A stretch of DNA of 64,000 bases from CAMDKS01 sp964402975 (GTDB lineage: Bacteria > Bdellovibrionota_B > Oligoflexia > Oligoflexales > RGVZ01), in the NCBI GenBank assembly GCA_964402975.1, contig CAYOEM010000007.1, positions 62,001-126,000 of the forward strand, given 5' to 3'. This document shows, one piece after another, positions 32,675-42,059 of this stretch. Each line of letters begins with the position of its first letter. Within the stretch, counting starts at the first letter, position 1. The notes beneath the pieces were generated by a model that saw nothing but the letters and a program-made list of their open reading frames with translations, had not been told where the DNA came from and ran no database searches. The translations under genes were made by a program, and so were the position numbers.

Positions 32675-33481
32675 TCAAGGTAAGGGCTGATCCGGGCGTT
32701 TACCGGCGGCCTCATACAAAGACCAAACTTCAGCCACCTGCTTTTCAAGGGCCTTGCTGCGATTTGCGGGGTCAGGATGAGTGGAAAGAAACTCAGGAGG
32801 AGTTGCACCACCCTTAGCACCCATACGCTCCCAAAAAGCTGGCGCTGCGCTTGGATCGTAACCTGCCTTCGCCGCATAGCGAAGTCCGACCTTGTCAGCT
32901 TCCGATTCGTGGCTTCGGCTATAGGGCAGAAGAATCCCAAAACCTGCGCCAATAGCTAGAGCACCCATCCACAATTGGCGGTTCTCACTATCCTGTAGCG
33001 AAATATCAGCAGCCGTAGCAAGTCCTGCTATTGCAAGTTGAGAGCTCATGCGCTCTGCACCGTGACGCAGGGTTGCGTGGGCTACCTCGTGACCCATGAC
33101 GGCAGCAAGTGCTGCTTCGGTTTTAGCGACCGGCATAATACCCGTATAAACAACTATTTTACCGCCTGGCAAACACGCTGCGTTGACGGTCTTGGGTTCA
33201 TCAATGACATTGAATTCCCAGTTGAAGTCAACGCCGCTCGACTTTGCAATCTCACGCCCAATATCCTCGACCACTTTATACTTCGGCGATGACGGGGGCA
33301 GAAGCTTCTTTTTAGCTTTTGCGTCAGACAAAATTTCCTTGTAGGCGTCTACCCCAAGAGCGTTCATCTCTTGATCTGAAACCATGTTAAACGATTTCCG
33401 ACCTTCGCTATTCGTCACGCATGACTCTGCGTTAAGTAAGCTAATAACAAAGAAGATGATGGTCAAAAAAGCTTTGATCAT
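32675..33481 (-). CDS. Periplasmic M48 family metalloprotease (LoiP/Oma1-like)
   Basis: The 268-aa product has an N-terminal signal segment ('FLTIIFFVISLLNAESC'), then the M48 domain: 'NVIDEPKTVNAACLPGGKIV', the zinc site 'VMGHEVAHATLRHGAERMS' and the third-ligand region 'SRSHESEADKVGLRYAAKAG', ending with the family 'FLSTHPDPANRSKAL'. The cysteine after the signal segment may carry lipid, but the lipobox is poor. It follows sucA by 24 bases and may be read with that operon. Confidence 0.88.
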   Translation of the reverse strand: MIKAFLTIIFFVISLLNAESCVTNSEGRKSFNMVSDQEMNALGVDAYKEILSDAKAKKKLLPPSSPKYKVVEDIGREIAKSSGVDFNWEFNVIDEPKTVNAACLPGGKIVVYTGIMPVAKTEAALAAVMGHEVAHATLRHGAERMSSQLAIAGLATAADISLQDSENRQLWMGALAIGAGFGILLPYSRSHESEADKVGLRYAAKAGYDPSAAPAFWERMGAKGGATPPEFLSTHPDPANRSKALEKQVAEVWSLYEAAGKRPDQPLP

Positions 33482-33505
33482 AATTCCACCTCAATGACTT
33501 CAAAT

Positions 33506-36298
33506 TCAACGCTTCGCACTTACCTTAGCAGCACTCACGCTGACGACTCCGGGATTAACGGCCTCGTTAATGATACGCGCCTGCTCTGTGGTATGCGCCT
33601 TTGTAGATCCTTCGGCAGTGGTTCCGCTGTCGCGGCGACCGACATATCGAAGCTTCTTTGGATCCGATAGGAGAGCTTCAAGACGTGGACGGACGAAAGT
33701 CCATGCGCCCATATTCTGGGGCTCCTCTTGAACCCATAGAACCTCAGACAGATTCTTGTAGCGGCTGATGATCGCTTCTACTTTCTTAGCTGGGAACGGA
33801 TACAGTTGCTCAATCCGAACCAGAGCGACTTCGCCTTCCGGCGCAGTTGACGTGGCTTCTAGCATCTCGTAGAAAATCTTCCCGGTGCAGAATACAAGAC
33901 GGGTCACGGATTTCGCGTCTTTTATTCTGATATCATCGATGACTTCCTCAAACTGGCCCTTTTCAAACTCCGAAATGGGACTGACAACTTTCGCATGACG
34001 AAGAAGAGACTTTGGCGACATGATCACCAATGGTTTTCTGAAGTCTCTGCAAAGTTGACGCCTTAGAATGTGAAAATACTGAGCAGCCGTGGTTGGAATA
34101 GCAACTTGAATATTGGCATTACCGCACAACTGCAAAAATCTCTCTGGTCGACCAGATGAGTGCTCAGGCCCCATTCCTTCATAGCCATGCGGCAGAAGCA
34201 AAACTAGGCTAGATGTTTGACCCCATTTCGCTTCACTTGCCACCAGGAACTGGTCGATAACAATCTGGGCACCGTTTACGAAGTCCCCAAACTGCCCCTC
34301 CCAGAGTACCAGCGCATCTTTATCAGCAACCGTATAACCAAACTCAAAACCCATGACGCCAAGTTCTGAAAGCGGACTATTGAGAATCTCAACGGTAGCC
34401 TGACTAGGCGCAATATTATTCATACTGTAATAAGGCACCCCAGTTTCAAAATCACGCAAGACTGCTTGACGGCTTGAAAATGTGCCGCGCTGACAATCCT
34501 GCCCAGAAAGCCTAATATGATGGCCTTCTTTCGCTAAGCTTCCGAAAGCAAGTAACTCAGCCATCGGCCAATCAACTCCGGGCCCATCCTTTTCAACCAT
34601 CTTGGTGCGCTGCTCGAGCAACTTCTGAAGTTTTGGATGCACGTTAAAACCCGCTGGCATCGCAGCGATTTTTTTACCGATTTCAGAGAGGGTCTTTAGC
34701 GATACCGCAGTGTTTGCCGGTTTTTCCATGGCCTGCTCATCTCCGTGCACAGGATGAAAAATCTCGTCGAATACTTTCGGATACTTATCCTTGAACTTGT
34801 CACTTTTCGTATCACCAGACTTCATTAGGTCGTAGGCCTGTTGAAGCCTCGCTCTGAAGTCGGTCTGTTTTTTCTTAAGCTCGTCAGCGGACAAGGTTCC
34901 TTCGGCCACCAATCGCTCACCGTACTGAGTCAGAACAGTCGGATGTTTTGCAATCAACTTATACATGGTCGGCTGGGTAAAACCCGGCTCATCAGTTTCA
35001 TTGTGACCATGTCGTCGGTAACCGATGAGATCGATCACAATGTCTTTTTGGAACCGCTGCCGGTATTCTGCTGCTAGCTGCGCCGTCCAAATGACAGCTT
35101 CAGGGTCGTCGGCATTCACGTGTAACACTGGAGCCTTCAAAATCTTTGCAATGCCAGATGCATAAGTGCAAGAACGTCCCTCTTCGGGGTTTGTGGTGAA
35201 GCCCACCTGATTGTTGATGATGACATGCACAGTCCCACCAGTTGTGTAACCAGCCAACTCCGCCAAATTAAGGGTCTCAGCCACAAGGCCTTGCCCCATA
35301 AACGCCGCATCACCATGAATCAGTAATGGTAAAACTTTCTTACTGTTCTTATCGCCAATCAGTCTTTGTCTTGCCCTCGTGAAACCTTCCACCACTGGAT
35401 TCACAATCTCCAGATGACTCGGATTTGGAGAAAGATAGAGACGGACATTCCTACCACCAAAATTTCTCTCGCCGGCAAATCCTAAGTGATATTTTACGTC
35501 GCCGTCGATTTGGTAAGCATTAAATTCACTACCCTCAAACTTCTTGAACATGGCCTCATAGGTCTTGCCCATAAAGTTACAGAGAGTCCCCAGCCGACCA
35601 CGGTGAGCCATACCCAAAATAACTTCTTCAACACCGTTTGCGGCGGCAACAGTCGTTAGCGTCTCAAGCAGCGGCATAAAGCTTTCTGCACCCTCGAGAG
35701 AAAAACGCTTTTGGCCTAAAAATCTCGCCTGAAGAAACGCTTCAAAACCTTCGGCTTTCACAAGAGAATCCAGCACGGCAAGCTTTTCGGATTTTGAGTA
35801 CTGAGGCTTGTTTCTGCACGACTCCATCTTGTCTTGAATCCACTTCACAAACTCGATGTTGTCACTGTCGCGAAACTCGGCACCAATTTTCCCGCAGTAG
35901 GTTTCTTGCATCATTTGGCTTATTTCATCGAACGTCATTGGGGCCGTGGTCGGCAGGTTAACGGCCACGAACTTTCTAGTTTTATTGACGTCTTTTAGTC
36001 CGTGATTGGCGGGAGCCATATCAGGCCGCAGCACTGGCTTGGGCGCTAAAGGATTCAGGTGAGAGCTGAGATGACCCAGGACTCTGAATGCATTGATGTA
36101 AGCTTCAACCTTACCAGCTTCCTGATCACCCCCTGCAGCTACGCTAGAAACACCCTGACTTGCAGCAAATTCATAACCCTCAAAGAACTGCCTCCAACTC
36201 GCCTCAACAGCTCCGGGATCTTTACGAAATTTTTCGTACTGTTCCTCGATGTAACTAGCGTTGGTAGCGGTCGCGTAAGTGAATTTGTTTAAACTCAT
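33506..36298 (-). CDS. sucA: 2-oxoglutarate dehydrogenase E1 component
   Basis: Thiamine-diphosphate enzyme that decarboxylates 2-oxoglutarate and passes the succinyl group to lipoyl E2. The 930-aa product has the N-terminal E2-contact helix ('YIEEQYEKFRKDPGAVEASW'), the catalytic 'GMAHRGRLGTLCNFMGK' near residues 230-245, the ThDP/Mg site 'IHGDAAFMGQGLVAETLNLA' with 'VIINNQVGFTT', and C-terminal 'LLLPHGYEGMGPEHSSGRPE'. Length is typical. It is the last enzyme gene of the E2-E3-E1 cluster, 17 bases after lpdA. Confidence 0.97.
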   Translation of the reverse strand: MSLNKFTYATATNASYIEEQYEKFRKDPGAVEASWRQFFEGYEFAASQGVSSVAAGGDQEAGKVEAYINAFRVLGHLSSHLNPLAPKPVLRPDMAPANHGLKDVNKTRKFVAVNLPTTAPMTFDEISQMMQETYCGKIGAEFRDSDNIEFVKWIQDKMESCRNKPQYSKSEKLAVLDSLVKAEGFEAFLQARFLGQKRFSLEGAESFMPLLETLTTVAAANGVEEVILGMAHRGRLGTLCNFMGKTYEAMFKKFEGSEFNAYQIDGDVKYHLGFAGERNFGGRNVRLYLSPNPSHLEIVNPVVEGFTRARQRLIGDKNSKKVLPLLIHGDAAFMGQGLVAETLNLAELAGYTTGGTVHVIINNQVGFTTNPEEGRSCTYASGIAKILKAPVLHVNADDPEAVIWTAQLAAEYRQRFQKDIVIDLIGYRRHGHNETDEPGFTQPTMYKLIAKHPTVLTQYGERLVAEGTLSADELKKKQTDFRARLQQAYDLMKSGDTKSDKFKDKYPKVFDEIFHPVHGDEQAMEKPANTAVSLKTLSEIGKKIAAMPAGFNVHPKLQKLLEQRTKMVEKDGPGVDWPMAELLAFGSLAKEGHHIRLSGQDCQRGTFSSRQAVLRDFETGVPYYSMNNIAPSQATVEILNSPLSELGVMGFEFGYTVADKDALVLWEGQFGDFVNGAQIVIDQFLVASEAKWGQTSSLVLLLPHGYEGMGPEHSSGRPERFLQLCGNANIQVAIPTTAAQYFHILRRQLCRDFRKPLVIMSPKSLLRHAKVVSPISEFEKGQFEEVIDDIRIKDAKSVTRLVFCTGKIFYEMLEATSTAPEGEVALVRIEQLYPFPAKKVEAIISRYKNLSEVLWVQEEPQNMGAWTFVRPRLEALLSDPKKLRYVGRRDSGTTAEGSTKAHTTEQARIINEAVNPGVVSVSAAKVSAKR

Positions 36299-36315
36299 GG
36301 TAGCTAACTTCCCTT

Positions 36316-37716
36316 TTAGAAATTAAGCGAACGTTTATCGACGGCAAGTGCTGCTTCTTTCATGACTTCAGCTAAAGTGGGGTGGGCATGACTTGATCGG
36401 GCGATATCTTCAGAGCTTGCCGAAAACTCCACCCCAATAACAAGCTCCGCGATTAGTTCTGACGCATTTGGACCAATGATATGACCACCGATGATTCGGT
36501 CGGTTTTCTCATCAGCGATTATTTTTACAAACCCGTCAGTTTCACCAAAGGCGCGTGCACGCCCATTAGCCATGAAAGGAATTTTACCCACGCGGTAGGC
36601 TAGCCCCTTTGCTTTTGCCTCTTCCTCTGTGAGACCCACGGAGGCGATTTCAGGCCATGTGTAGACAACATTAGGAATGGCTTCGTAGTTTACGTGTCCA
36701 GGCTTACCGGCCAAGATCTCTGCAACAGCAACACCCTCTTCATCCGCTTTGTGAGCCAGCATCGGACCATCGATAACATCACCCACAGCGTAAATATTTT
36801 CGACAGCAGTTTGGTAATGACTATTTGTATCAATTTTGCCGTCTTTTCGAGGCGTGATACCAACCTTGTCTAGCCCCAAACCTTCCGTGTAGGCTCTGCG
36901 ACCAACTGCCACCAACACTTTGTCGCATTCAATTGTGACTGGCTTTCCATCTTTTTCTGCCTGTACGTTGACTTTTTTCCCGGATTTTTCGGCCTTTACA
37001 AGCTTAGTTGCCAGGTGAAAGACCATGCCCTGTTTTTCAAGGATTTTTTTCATCTCAGCCGAAACTGCGCCGTCCATCGGTGGCAGAACTTTATCTTGAG
37101 CTTCGATCACGGAGACCTTTGAACCCAGACGAAGCCAAACACTGCCCATCTCTAGCCCGATCACGCCGGCTCCTATGACGACCAGGTGCTCAGGTGGTTT
37201 TTCAAAACAAAGAGCTTCTGTTGAACTAACAATATCTTTACCGTCAAAAGGGGCAATCGACTTGAGTTCTATGGGTATCGATCCTGTACTGATCACAAAC
37301 GATTTTGCCGTGTGCTCTTCCGTTCCCCCGTCCATTTTGGCAACAGCGATCGTCGTTGCGTTGACAAAGCTTGCCTTGCCCTTGACGTAAGTCACCTTGT
37401 TTTTTTTGAAAAGCCCTTCAATACCTTTAGTCAGGCCGCTGACGATACCTTCTTTCCGCTTCATCATCTGCGCAACGTCGAATTCAACTTTAGAAAACTT
37501 CACACCATGCTCGGCTGCCTTATGCTGCGCGTGGTGAAACACCTCACTACTTTGCAAGAGAGCCTTCGAGGGAATACAACCCACGTTAAGACATGTACCA
37601 CCAAGACTTCCCCGGTACTCCACGCAAGCGACATTCAAGCCAAGCTGAGCAGCACGAATGGCGCCAGTATAACCAGCCGGCCCGCCTCCAATAAAGATAA
37701 CATCGAAATTTGCCAT
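36316..37716 (-). CDS. lpdA: Dihydrolipoyl dehydrogenase (E3)
   Basis: FAD enzyme that reoxidises the lipoyl group using NAD+. The 466-aa product has the FAD-binding 'DVIFIGGGPAGYTGAIRAAQ', the redox disulfide 'GGTCLNVGCIPSKALLQSS', the NAD-binding 'LVVIGAGVIGLEMGSVWLRL' and the C-terminal His-Glu region 'SSHAHPTLAEVMKEA'. It sits between sucB and sucA, 3 bases after sucB, so it serves this complex; sharing with pyruvate dehydrogenase cannot be judged here. Confidence 0.97.
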   Translation of the reverse strand: MANFDVIFIGGGPAGYTGAIRAAQLGLNVACVEYRGSLGGTCLNVGCIPSKALLQSSEVFHHAQHKAAEHGVKFSKVEFDVAQMMKRKEGIVSGLTKGIEGLFKKNKVTYVKGKASFVNATTIAVAKMDGGTEEHTAKSFVISTGSIPIELKSIAPFDGKDIVSSTEALCFEKPPEHLVVIGAGVIGLEMGSVWLRLGSKVSVIEAQDKVLPPMDGAVSAEMKKILEKQGMVFHLATKLVKAEKSGKKVNVQAEKDGKPVTIECDKVLVAVGRRAYTEGLGLDKVGITPRKDGKIDTNSHYQTAVENIYAVGDVIDGPMLAHKADEEGVAVAEILAGKPGHVNYEAIPNVVYTWPEIASVGLTEEEAKAKGLAYRVGKIPFMANGRARAFGETDGFVKIIADEKTDRIIGGHIIGPNASELIAELVIGVEFSASSEDIARSSHAHPTLAEVMKEAALAVDKRSLNF

Positions 37717-37719
37717 GGT

Positions 37720-38964
37720 TTAGACCCCCACCAAAATCCGGGTAGGATCTTCAACGTACTCCTTTATCTTAACGAGGAATCCAACCGATTCCTTACCGTC
37801 AATAATCCGGTGGTCGTAGGACAGTGCAACATACATCATGGGACGAATCACGATCTGTCCGTTAACCACAACCGGTCGCTCCTCAATTTTATGCATACCT
37901 AAAATACCGCTTTGCGGCGGGTTTAGAATTGGAGTCGCCATGAGAGAGCCAAAAACGCCTCCATTTGAGACCGTAAACGTGCCTCCAGTCATCTCATCTA
38001 CCGATAGTTTTCCATCCCGAGCACGCCGACCATAATCAGCGACGGCCATCTCAAGTTCGGCCATGGATAGCCTGTCGGCATCCTTAATAACCGGTACAAC
38101 AAGACCACGATTAGAGGATACGGCCACACCGATATCAAAGTAATCGTGGTAAACAATGTCATTGCCATCAATCCAACCGTTGACCGCTGGGTATGATTTC
38201 AAAGCCTCGACGGCAGCGCGAATAAAGAAACTCATAAACCCGAGGCCGACACCGTATTTTTCTTTGAACTTTTCTTTGTACTCATTCCGAATTCGCATGA
38301 CGTTACTCATGTCGATTTCGTTGAACGTTGTGAGGATGGCCGCTGTTTCTTGGGCATGAACAAGACGCTCAGCAATTTTACGTCTAAGCATGGTCATCGG
38401 CTCTCGACGCTCTGTTCGCTGACCGGAGACCGCCTGAGGTTTTGTAAAATTTGGCGCTGCTGGTGCTGCGGGAGCGGCCTGACTTGCGCCACCTTGCATA
38501 TGAGCAATCACATCACCTTTAGTTAGTCTGCCATCTTTGCCGGAAGCAGAAATCGCTGCAGGAGAAATCTGATGTTCTTCTGTCATGCGACGCACAGCCG
38601 GACTTAGCGGCATGTCTGATGATGCTGTAGGTTTTGCTGGTGGGGCAGGCACAGACGCGGCACCTGATGGCGCGGGGGCTGGGGGCTGCGGAACTGCTGG
38701 TGAGGCTGATTTTGCCGCTGGAGCGGCCGCGGAATTATCGATCCTAGCCATGAGCTCGCCAATGGCGACCGTCTCTCCCTGTTTTTTTATAATCTCGATG
38801 ACACCACTCGATTCAGCGACGACTTCGACCGTTGCTTTATCCGTTTCCAATTCGACCAAGACGTCATCACGATTAACATAGTCACCGCTTTTGATGCGCC
38901 ACTTGTGAATAACACCCTCTTGAACGGATTCGCCGACATTTGGCATTTTTACATCAATGGCCAT
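37720..38964 (-). CDS. sucB: 2-oxoglutarate dehydrogenase E2 (dihydrolipoyl succinyltransferase)
   Basis: The 414-aa product has one lipoyl domain with the lipoylated lysine in 'LVELETDKATVEVV', a Pro/Ala-rich linker, an E1/E3-binding domain ('LSPAVRRMTEEHQISPAAIS'), a second linker, and the catalytic domain ending in the active-site 'ALSYDHRIIDGKESVGFLVK'. First gene of the cluster, behind a structured leader of about 190 bases. Its place before lpdA and sucA is unusual; sucA-sucB-lpdA is the common order. Confidence 0.96.
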   Translation of the reverse strand: MAIDVKMPNVGESVQEGVIHKWRIKSGDYVNRDDVLVELETDKATVEVVAESSGVIEIIKKQGETVAIGELMARIDNSAAAPAAKSASPAVPQPPAPAPSGAASVPAPPAKPTASSDMPLSPAVRRMTEEHQISPAAISASGKDGRLTKGDVIAHMQGGASQAAPAAPAAPNFTKPQAVSGQRTERREPMTMLRRKIAERLVHAQETAAILTTFNEIDMSNVMRIRNEYKEKFKEKYGVGLGFMSFFIRAAVEALKSYPAVNGWIDGNDIVYHDYFDIGVAVSSNRGLVVPVIKDADRLSMAELEMAVADYGRRARDGKLSVDEMTGGTFTVSNGGVFGSLMATPILNPPQSGILGMHKIEERPVVVNGQIVIRPMMYVALSYDHRIIDGKESVGFLVKIKEYVEDPTRILVGV

Positions 38965-39004
38965 CGACCCAAGCTCCCTTTTTTCACTTTGATGAAGATA
39001 TCGA

Positions 39005-39106
39005 ACGTCACGGGGCTATTCCCCGGTGGATGCGCAATAATCCCTTAATGATAGAAGGGTTGCAACAACCTCTTGAGATGCCTACCTACTCTTCGGTAGG
39101 TAACTC
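39005..39106 (-). other. Structured leader upstream of sucB
   Basis: Two simple hairpins can be drawn: ACCTAC-TCTTCG-GTAGGT near 39085-39102, and a CAC-GGGG / CCCC-GTG stem with one bulged base near 39010-39030. The region lies between the terminator at 39151 and the sucB start. It could be ordinary 5' UTR; no known riboswitch was recognised. Confidence 0.3.
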
Positions 39107-39150
39107 AGAGACTGAACCCTGCCTATTTTTTCCTCTGTCTGGATTTTTCA

Positions 39151-39190
39151 TAAAAAAAGCCGATTCCGTCCATGGAATCGGCTTTTTTCG
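39151..39190. terminator. Terminator downstream of the trypsin-like protease gene
   Basis: AAAAAAAGCCGATTCC pairs with GGAATCGGCTTTTTT around a 6-base loop. T-runs lie on both strands. It closes the minus-strand protease gene, whose stop is 29 bases away. Confidence 0.9.
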
Positions 39191-39218
39191 AAGCAAGCTA
39201 AGCTTTTAAAAGCCCGCC

Positions 39219-40106
39219 TTATTCAGCTGGAATGTGGGTTAGGAAGACCGACGTTTTGGTCACGTCCTCACCGCGGCAAGCACCCTCCGCGCACTTGTTC
39301 GACACAACACACGAACCACGGGACACAAAATCGGTCTCACCGCGTACCAAAATACCCTCAACCTCCCAAGTTTGGGTGTTGAAGACAGCCGAGCCGCTAT
39401 TACCGCCGTAGGTATCGAGGTTTGCAATAAAATAAGGCAAAGCTCCGTCGTTGCTGCGAACTTTTGCGCCATCCGTGATTTTGGTTGGTAGCCCAGATGG
39501 ATGCCCAATGACTGCAACTGGAGAACCAGGATTTGCAGAACCAGAGCGGCGTAACGTCAAAGGCTCACGCCCCGAGACTGTCCGATCTAAACGAATAACG
39601 GCATAGTCTTTTCCAAGTCCACCCTCTTGTTCCCGTTTGATGAGCGTCTTGCAGTAGTAAACATTCTCTGACTCAATAGTAGCGAGATCTTTGCCTTGGT
39701 AGTCGTAGCCAAAATCAAAGACGAACCCAGTTCCATCACAAGCGGTTTGGCTGGTGATGCAGTGGCCAGCGGTTACCAATAGATCATCTCCCACCAAAAA
39801 CGCGGAGCAGAATCCTGGGGTTGGTTGGTCATAAAATGGCTCGTCTCGACAGAGGTTTTGGGACTCGCCAAATGTTTCCATGGGCAACGTAAATTTGCCG
39901 GAAGCCGTACCCGGTTTTAGATCCGACTTTTTTACAACAATCGAAGTAGACCTAGCCAACTCCACTAAACGCGGGTTGTTTTTACTATCGAATAAATCAC
40001 GTCGGTCGTCTTCGCCATAAATGACGTGCGTCTTTGCGAACGCGAGCGAGCTTGCTCCCAGAACAAAAGTAGCGGCCACCATTACCCATCCTTGGATCCT
40101 CGACAT
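39219..40106 (-). CDS. Secreted trypsin-like (S1) serine protease
   Basis: The 295-aa product has a signal peptide ending 'GASSLAFAKT' and a full catalytic triad: His in 'LLVTAGHCIT', Asp in 'GKDYAVIRLDR', Ser in 'DTYGGNSGSAVFN'. The layout with 'FCSAFLVGDDLLVTAGHC' and 'PVAVIGHPSGLPTK' resembles bacterial glutamyl-endopeptidase/V8-like enzymes. Eight or so cysteines, several near the C-terminus ('GSCVVSNKCAEGACRGEDV'), suggest disulfides. A propeptide of about 60 residues precedes the domain. Confidence 0.9.
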   Translation of the reverse strand: MSRIQGWVMVAATFVLGASSLAFAKTHVIYGEDDRRDLFDSKNNPRLVELARSTSIVVKKSDLKPGTASGKFTLPMETFGESQNLCRDEPFYDQPTPGFCSAFLVGDDLLVTAGHCITSQTACDGTGFVFDFGYDYQGKDLATIESENVYYCKTLIKREQEGGLGKDYAVIRLDRTVSGREPLTLRRSGSANPGSPVAVIGHPSGLPTKITDGAKVRSNDGALPYFIANLDTYGGNSGSAVFNTQTWEVEGILVRGETDFVSRGSCVVSNKCAEGACRGEDVTKTSVFLTHIPAE

Positions 40107-40226
40107 AAGCCCTCCCTGAGCTCCGGCAAATCATATATGATAGTATGAGTATCTACCCCACACGGTACGAAAAGTTGGCCAACTGGTCAACTGGTTTTTA
40201 TGGAACGCCTATATTAAGGAAATTTT

Positions 40227-41093
40227 ATGAGAATTCTTTTCTATGCAATTACGACCTTAATCTTAACCATGGCCTGCGCGACAACGCCAAATGCAGACGA
40301 TTCGGCGTCCACGAAGATCGATGCTGCGTCCGCTAAGGACTTTAAACTGAGCGCCACAAAATCGAAACTCACGGCTGGTATCGTTGATTACAAGTACGAC
40401 AACCAGAGCTTTAGAGCTCAGTGGTTTCAATGTATCGCCAAACCAGGCTTACCTTTTGTGGCCTTTTTTCACGGGAGTAACGATGCTAACAATCCTCAAA
40501 CATTCTGTGATGATTGGAATGCCCAGGTACTCCTGAAAAGCGGGTTCAATGTCATTGCGGTAAACCGGCCATCGTTCAAGGGTTCCTCCGGAAAAGATGA
40601 CCTGTCTGGTCCTCAATCAGTTGCTGCGAATGTGGCCGGAATCAAGGCGGCAGTGGGTCAGGGAACTCTCGTTGGTTTGTGGGGCGTTGACAGCGGTGTC
40701 ATCGCGGCAGCGTTCACGGCCAAAACATTACCAAGTCTCAATTGGCTACTTTTGGGTAGCGGATTTTACGACCTTGAGAGTATTGAACGATCCTCCAAGA
40801 ATGAGCCTCTTGTTAAACTCATCGCAACACTTAAAGGCTCCGAGGGCGAGGCCGCGCTGGAACGCCGCTCCGTTGCTTGGGACATAGCGGGCCTTCCAAA
40901 CCGAATAGCCATCTATCATTCAAAAAATGATGAGACTGCACCTAAGCAGCAAGCCGATGACTTTAATGCGCAACTTCGAACCTCGCAAGCGAAAGTCTTT
41001 TATGACGAAGTGGACGCGCCAGCTGGAAGTTTGCCGTGGCAAGCACAATATCAGATTGTCGAAAAAGCTCTTAAGCAGTTAAAAGCGAAATAA
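40227..41093 (+). CDS. Alpha/beta-hydrolase-fold lipoprotein
   Basis: The 288-aa product has a signal peptide with lipobox-like 'LTMACATTP' and an alpha/beta hydrolase core: oxyanion strand 'PFVAFFHGSNDANN', 'FNVIAVNRPSFKGSSG', the nucleophile elbow 'LVGLWGVDSGVIAAAF', and 'IAIYHSKNDETAPKQQ' with the acid. The elbow reads G-V-D-S-G, so Asp sits where Ser is usual. A late catalytic His is not obvious. AAGGA lies 6 bases before the ATG. Fold is fairly sure; activity is not. Confidence 0.7.
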   Translation: MRILFYAITTLILTMACATTPNADDSASTKIDAASAKDFKLSATKSKLTAGIVDYKYDNQSFRAQWFQCIAKPGLPFVAFFHGSNDANNPQTFCDDWNAQVLLKSGFNVIAVNRPSFKGSSGKDDLSGPQSVAANVAGIKAAVGQGTLVGLWGVDSGVIAAAFTAKTLPSLNWLLLGSGFYDLESIERSSKNEPLVKLIATLKGSEGEAALERRSVAWDIAGLPNRIAIYHSKNDETAPKQQADDFNAQLRTSQAKVFYDEVDAPAGSLPWQAQYQIVEKALKQLKAK

Positions 41094-41095
41094 TC

Positions 41096-41449
41096 TTAAT
41101 TGGACGGAAAAGGACTCTCGTAAAAGACATAGGTCGCGAAGTCGCCGACCTCGAAGTAAACCTTTTTCTCATTTTCGTCTGCTACAAAGTTTTGATTGAG
41201 ATCCATCACTCCGTAACCAAAGCGATAAGCCCGGGCCTCCTTCGGCCCGCCGCCTGTAGATTCGGCTGTGGACAGCTTATCGACATGAATCCAGCGATAT
41301 AAAATTTTTCCGTCACTAACAACGTCGACCACACCGTTAGTTCCCGTCCAATTTTGAATGGATCTTGAAATCTTATTTTGGGCTTCCTGGGTACAGGCGA
41401 CTAGAGGCAAAGTCAAAAGTGCCAAATTAATAAAAAGTTTTGTTGTCAT
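41096..41449 (-). CDS. Small lipoprotein of unknown function
   Basis: The 117-aa product has a signal peptide and lipobox-like 'LTLPLVACTQEAQ'. The mature part is short with no recognised domain ('VVSDGKILYRWIHVDKL', 'VYFEVGDFATYVFYES'). Its start at 41449 lies 18 bases after the Nudix gene stop, with a weak ribosome binding site, suggesting coupling. It converges with the hydrolase gene with only two bases between stops. Confidence 0.6.
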   Translation of the reverse strand: MTTKLFINLALLTLPLVACTQEAQNKISRSIQNWTGTNGVVDVVSDGKILYRWIHVDKLSTAESTGGGPKEARAYRFGYGVMDLNQNFVADENEKKVYFEVGDFATYVFYESPFPSN

Positions 41450-41467
41450 TGTGCGTCCCACTTTCTA

Positions 41468-42037
41468 TCAAGCTCTCCACTTAAAACTGAATCTAGCCAA
41501 AATCTCCGCTGAGAGACCCCAAATCGACACGGAACCGCAATCATATAAAAAGCTATGCCTCCAACAACCGAACAGATTGAAGGTGAATTTCTTTCGCTTA
41601 TCAACCGTCAAAAAATCTATTGGAATCAGATGCACCGCATCTACCTCCGCAGGATTGATTTTAAGATCCTGAGCTGAACATGCCGCTTCAACCAAGACGG
41701 GATAAACTAGAGATCCATCAATGGCGGGTATGGGCTCAACGCCTCCCAGTATCCTAACGCTCTCCCGACTGATTCCAACTTCTTCGAAGGCTTCACGCAA
41801 AGCCGTATCAGACGGCGTCTGATCACCCTGCTCCATCCGACCACCCGGAAAGCCCATCTGACCTTTGTGTGAGCGCAGCTTTGTGCTTCGTCTTATCAGA
41901 AGAACTTTAGGCGTCGAAGTATCTCTATCAAACAAAATCACGGCTACTGCACTTGGCTTTCGAGGTAGCGCAAAATAAATCGGATCCCAAGCTTTGGGAT
42001 CCGAATTTAGCCGATCAAATATTAATTCCGCGTTCAT
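41468..42037 (-). CDS. Nudix hydrolase, CoA-pyrophosphatase type
   Basis: Cleaves a nucleoside diphosphate linked to another group; this subgroup acts on coenzyme A or acyl-CoA. The 189-aa product has the Nudix box 'GGRMEQGDQTPSDTALREAF' then 'EEVGI', preceded by the subgroup mark 'LLIRRSTKLRSHKGQMGFPG' as in NudL/PCD1 proteins. The C-terminus has 'IWGLSAEILARF', typical of the subgroup. Downstream of bactofilin by 22 bases. Confidence 0.85.
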   Translation of the reverse strand: MNAELIFDRLNSDPKAWDPIYFALPRKPSAVAVILFDRDTSTPKVLLIRRSTKLRSHKGQMGFPGGRMEQGDQTPSDTALREAFEEVGISRESVRILGGVEPIPAIDGSLVYPVLVEAACSAQDLKINPAEVDAVHLIPIDFLTVDKRKKFTFNLFGCWRHSFLYDCGSVSIWGLSAEILARFSFKWRA

Positions 42038-42059
42038 TCAAACCATGCTTTTTAAAATG

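Noticed and set aside
40174..40183. Palindrome GTTGGCCAAC before the hydrolase lipoprotein gene
   Set aside because: Single 10-base palindrome without a clear promoter or a second copy; could be chance.
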